DNA of 64,000 nt from Aradus depressus (lineage: Eukaryota; Arthropoda; Insecta; Hemiptera; Aradidae), in NCBI GenBank assembly GCA_963662175.1, contig OY759215.1, positions 50,981,213 through 51,045,212 of the forward strand, read 5' to 3'. This document shows, piece after piece, positions 60,601 through 64,000 of the stretch (positions are counted from its first letter, which is position 1; every line of letters starts with the position of its first letter). The notes under the pieces were generated by a model. It made no database searches. It was not told the DNA's origin and was given only the letters and a program-made list of their open reading frames with translations. Both the position numbers and the translations under genes were made by a program.

Positions 60601-61120
60601 TAAAAAAATAATTTAAAGGAATTATATTTCATATTCAATAAACTCTAATTAATGTACTTTTTATTTAATTTAACATTTTCTTTTTCAAAAATAAATAAAT
60701 AAAAGAAAAAAAGTTATTTAAAAATAATTAATAATAATTTATCATATAAGCATTCAGACAGTAACTTACCCTATATTATTGTATCAGCATTCAAATTCAC
60801 ATCAATCATTTCACTCTTTTTAAAATATATATTATATTTTACTTGAACCTATTCGAAAATAAAATTATAAAAAAATATTTAGGGCCAAGGAGATATCAGC
60901 GCCATACCAACTTATACGGATACAGGTGTGATCACGTCACAATAACTTTACACGTTAAGATGGAAAAAAAGTACTGTACGAAAAGTTCAGATATATAAGA
61001 AAGTGCTTTGACAGCATGAATTGCAACAAAATGCAGAACTTTCTCAACAAGGACATGAAGAGGAATACGCCTTATGTTTATCTCTGCCAGAGCTTTCTCT
61101 CCTCCTACATTGCTTAGTCA
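57691..61120. other. Intergenic, no gene recognised
   Basis: AT-rich with poly-A and poly-T runs (59211-59229, 59306-59322). Frames at 59520-59756 lack recognisable content. Nothing further supported. Confidence 0.4.
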
Positions 61121-61470
61121 AATCGTTAGGCCAGTATGCAGACCGACGAAAGATCGTTAGGCCAGCATGCAGACCGACGAAAGATCGTTAGGCCAGCTTG
61201 CAGTCCGACAAATGATCGTTAGGCCAGCTTGCAGTCCGACAAATGATCGTTAGGCCAGATTGCAGCCCGACAAATGATCGTTAGGCCAGCTTGCAGTCCG
61301 ACAAATGATCGTTAGGCCAGATTGCAGCCCGACAAATGATCGTTAGGCCAGCTTGCAGTCCGACAAATGATCGTTAGGCCAGCTTGCAGTCCGACAAATG
61401 ATCGTTAGGCCAGCTTGCAGTACGACAAATGATCGTTAGGCCAGCATGCAGTCCGACAAATGATCGTTGA
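61121..61470. repeat. 31-bp minisatellite, 11 copies
   Basis: Unit GATCGTTAGGCCAGCTTGCA plus GTCCGACAAAT, repeated at exactly 31 bp from about 61122 to 61463. Units 1-2 carry GACCGACGAAA, later ones GTCCGACAAAT or GCCCGACAAAT. Units 4-7 alternate (CTTGCAGTCC, ATTGCAGCCC, CTTGCAGTCC, ATTGCAGCCC), showing a past 62-bp duplication. Markedly GC-richer than its surroundings. No spacers, so not a CRISPR array. Confidence 0.95.
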
Positions 61471-64000
61471 CATCTTTTTCCATAGTTTACAGTTGGGAAA
61501 CAGAAACAACAGAATATACATGAGTCCATAATGCCGCACTGACAGAATACACATGCACAGGCAGCTCAAAAACTCACTTCAATGGCAAGATATCACATCG
61601 TTCAGAATTTAATTGGAAACAATGCCATCAACTACAAAATACTAGTTCCACACTTTACCAAATGAAAATAACAGAAGTGGCTCACGGTACTCGTGCGTTG
61701 ACCAGCAATTACAGTCAGAAAATATTTTTTGCAGAGAGAAAGCGCCAACCCTGCATGAAGATTCGATTACGTTAAATGCCTTTTCCTGTAAAAATGGGTA
61801 AAACGCAAAATACTTTGTTTTAAGTATCATCCCTACTATACTGAGACCCCGGGATCGAATGACTTTCAGGATACAAGTTATCAAAAATTATTTTTCAGTT
61901 TGTTAGGCTTAAGAAATATATCAGAAGAAAATTAGTGGAGCTTATTACGGCAGACATAAGCATTAACAACTGAATGAGGATTTTGGAAATCATTGATATT
62001 CGATACATTTTCTGGACAATAAGAAAGACATGTGAAGTTCATCTGAGGCATAGCATGACAGGAGTATGTAGATAGTTTCACCAATGCAAAAAAAATAAAT
62101 AAAAAAAATTACCCGTATTTGAGTGGCAACAGAGAAATTGTATGTAATAAGTGAGATCCAATGGTTGTTAGCCTCCACATTCTCCCGATGTAGGAAGCAA
62201 ATTTCCCATCATATACTATATATCATATCATATACAAATACTATACCAACTCTCAATAAGCTTTATAAACTAAAAACAAAATTTAGTTGAAGCTTAGGCG
62301 AGTTATTGACCCGGACGGCGTATTGCTACTTCAATAGACATGTCTACTCGGGCCCACGCACGCACATTCTCCATCTTTCTTCGCGGCCGCTTCCCAACTC
62401 GCATTTTAAACTCATTTCCTCTATCATTTTATTATTATACACTTTGAATTTCTAAGGAATGAGTCTTACTACACATCATACTCGTATTTCATATAAGCAA
62501 CGCTCAGAGAAGAACGGGAAAACTATAGTTCTTTTGATGGCAACACTGTCTACTTTATATGCCTCTCACGCTACGCCCTTGGGCAGGTTAAAAATCTCGA
62601 CAAGCCTGGAATAGCGCAGAGATCTTCTGATTGACATTTTCAGAACAATATTCAAAAGAAAGGCTGAAAAAACATGTCAGAGATACACATAGCTTATTCA
62701 ATACTCTCTACCAATAATAAAAATACATTTAAATAGGTATGATTTTTTTAAAGCAATTGATTCCACCCTTATGAGACCCTAGCCTATATATAAAATCATT
62801 ATTCAATCTAATTTGTACATTACTTAAGTCAATTTATGTATAAACATTATATACTATTCATAAACTATTTAAATAATATACCTACAATATATTTTTTAAA
62901 TTACATATATAAATTTTTTCTTCAATCTTTATGCATCCATGATTAATATATTTTGAAGAAATTCATTGTTATAAGAAGAAATACATCACCTGTCATCATG
63001 AAATATATTAAAAATTGATTAAATTACAGTGATCACTTAATTTATAATACATATATTATACAAGACAAATGCATTTAAAACGTGGGGAAGGTAAAAATAT
63101 TGTGTTTTCGTGTAGGTAAATACAAACTGAATAAAACATCAAAACTGTATTAGAGAGTTTTGGAATGTACATTTATTCCATAAAGATTAAAATTTTGGAC
63201 CCCAAACTGACCAATCATAGCAGTTATTTTTTTTCTTGAATCTACAAATTAATATGTCCATCATCAAGCTAAAACAATATTAATTTTTCACAGAATATTG
63301 CTTAGATTACATCGAATAGATAATATGTCCTACATAAATATAAAATTTAATTCTTCAGTGATATTACACAAACTAATATAATTACTATTAAGGATGAAAT
63401 TTGGAGTGGGAGGGAGGGCATTATTTATTAAATAACAGTTTTCCACTTTTGACTGAGGAATATTTATATATTATTAATGTTACATATGAATAATGATGAT
63501 AAATAATTAGGCCTTTAATTAAATTACATTCAAAAGAGATCATTGAAGTGTTGGAATCAAAAACATTTATTTAATGGCTGTTTTTTAATGAGCAAATCAA
63601 GTGTTTTTGGACTCTCCTGAAATGTATGTATTTGTTGTAGACATATGGTAATTTCAGGTTTTTACATAAACTCATAGTTTATGGTCTGTAGAGAAAGAAA
63701 AGATTAGTTTTAGAAATGTTTATTTCAAAATAATAACATTTTTATCATTTATTTTCTTACAATTAATACTGGGATTAATTCTGGTATTTATTATAAAAAA
63801 GAAAAAAAAAAAAATAAGCAGTGAATTCCCCCGCAATGTAGTTCCCAATTTCGAATTATTTGTAACAAAGTAAGTTTCAGCTTCTCTCCATATCCGGCCT
63901 GATTTGACTATAAATCAAAAATTGCCTTACTTAAGGACTTTTAAATTTTATTAACTTTCATTCTATCGGCAGTTATCAGGGTGTTGGAGTTAAGTCCTAT
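61471..64000. other. Intergenic, no gene recognised
   Basis: AT-rich. A GC-richer segment at 62300-62400 (TCGCGGCCGCTTCCC) and one at 62480-62600 may be old repeats. The window may end within a long intron or UTR of a gene lying outside it; this cannot be judged from here. Confidence 0.35.

Noticed and set aside
61121..61470. Possible CRISPR-like array
   Set aside because: Repeats are contiguous with no unique spacers and the genome is eukaryotic.

Overview
This window is nuclear DNA of an animal, almost certainly an insect. It is AT-rich, genes are split by GT-AG introns, and all five genes found are conserved eukaryotic housekeeping genes. RpL22 carries the long Ala/Lys/Pro-rich N-terminal extension typical of insects, and the Atg8 protein matches the insect Atg8a type. 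The many SINE, MITE and non-LTR fragments would fit a repeat-rich order such as Hemiptera, but that is a guess. Bacterial features (operons, ribosome binding sites, CRISPR) do not apply.

Gene layout: (1) Atg8a/GABARAP, minus strand, 3 exons, 2969-3727. (2) RpL22, minus strand, 5 exons, 6200-11705. (3) DDX23 (Prp28, U5-100K), plus strand, 14 exons, 12144-24268, head to head with RpL22 across about 440 bp. (4) PSMB3, minus strand, 5 exons, 25397-27561, convergent with DDX23. (5) A USP16/USP45-type deubiquitinase, plus strand, 16 exons, 28558-50362, head to head with PSMB3 across about 1 kb. I joined the exons by hand. Reading frame and intron phase close at every junction, giving 122, 296, 770, 205 and 906 residues. 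The genes act in autophagy, translation, splicing, protein degradation and deubiquitination; nothing suggests a shared pathway. The last 13.6 kb (50.4-64 kb) holds no gene I can recognise.

Most non-coding sequence is repeat-derived: tRNA-derived SINEs (one with a 13-bp target duplication and a doubled tail), a second tRNA-headed SINE, two Jockey-like reverse transcriptase relics, several terminal-inverted-repeat elements, a pair of related 600-bp intronic repeats, and an 11-copy 31-bp minisatellite.

The most interesting signal is a set of short sequences that fit a minimal hammerhead ribozyme: CUGANGA, a small stem II, GAA, a self-complementary stem III (ACCGGU, ACUAGU, AGUACU, ACGU or AACCGGUU), a UH cleavage position, and in the best copies complementary stem I flanks. 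Five pairs sit in inverted arms, always with the minus-strand copy on the left and the plus-strand copy on the right, and further single copies occur. This resembles the dimer-type hammerheads known from Penelope-like elements and retrozymes. All copies carry one extra base between CUGANGA and stem II, so activity is unproven.
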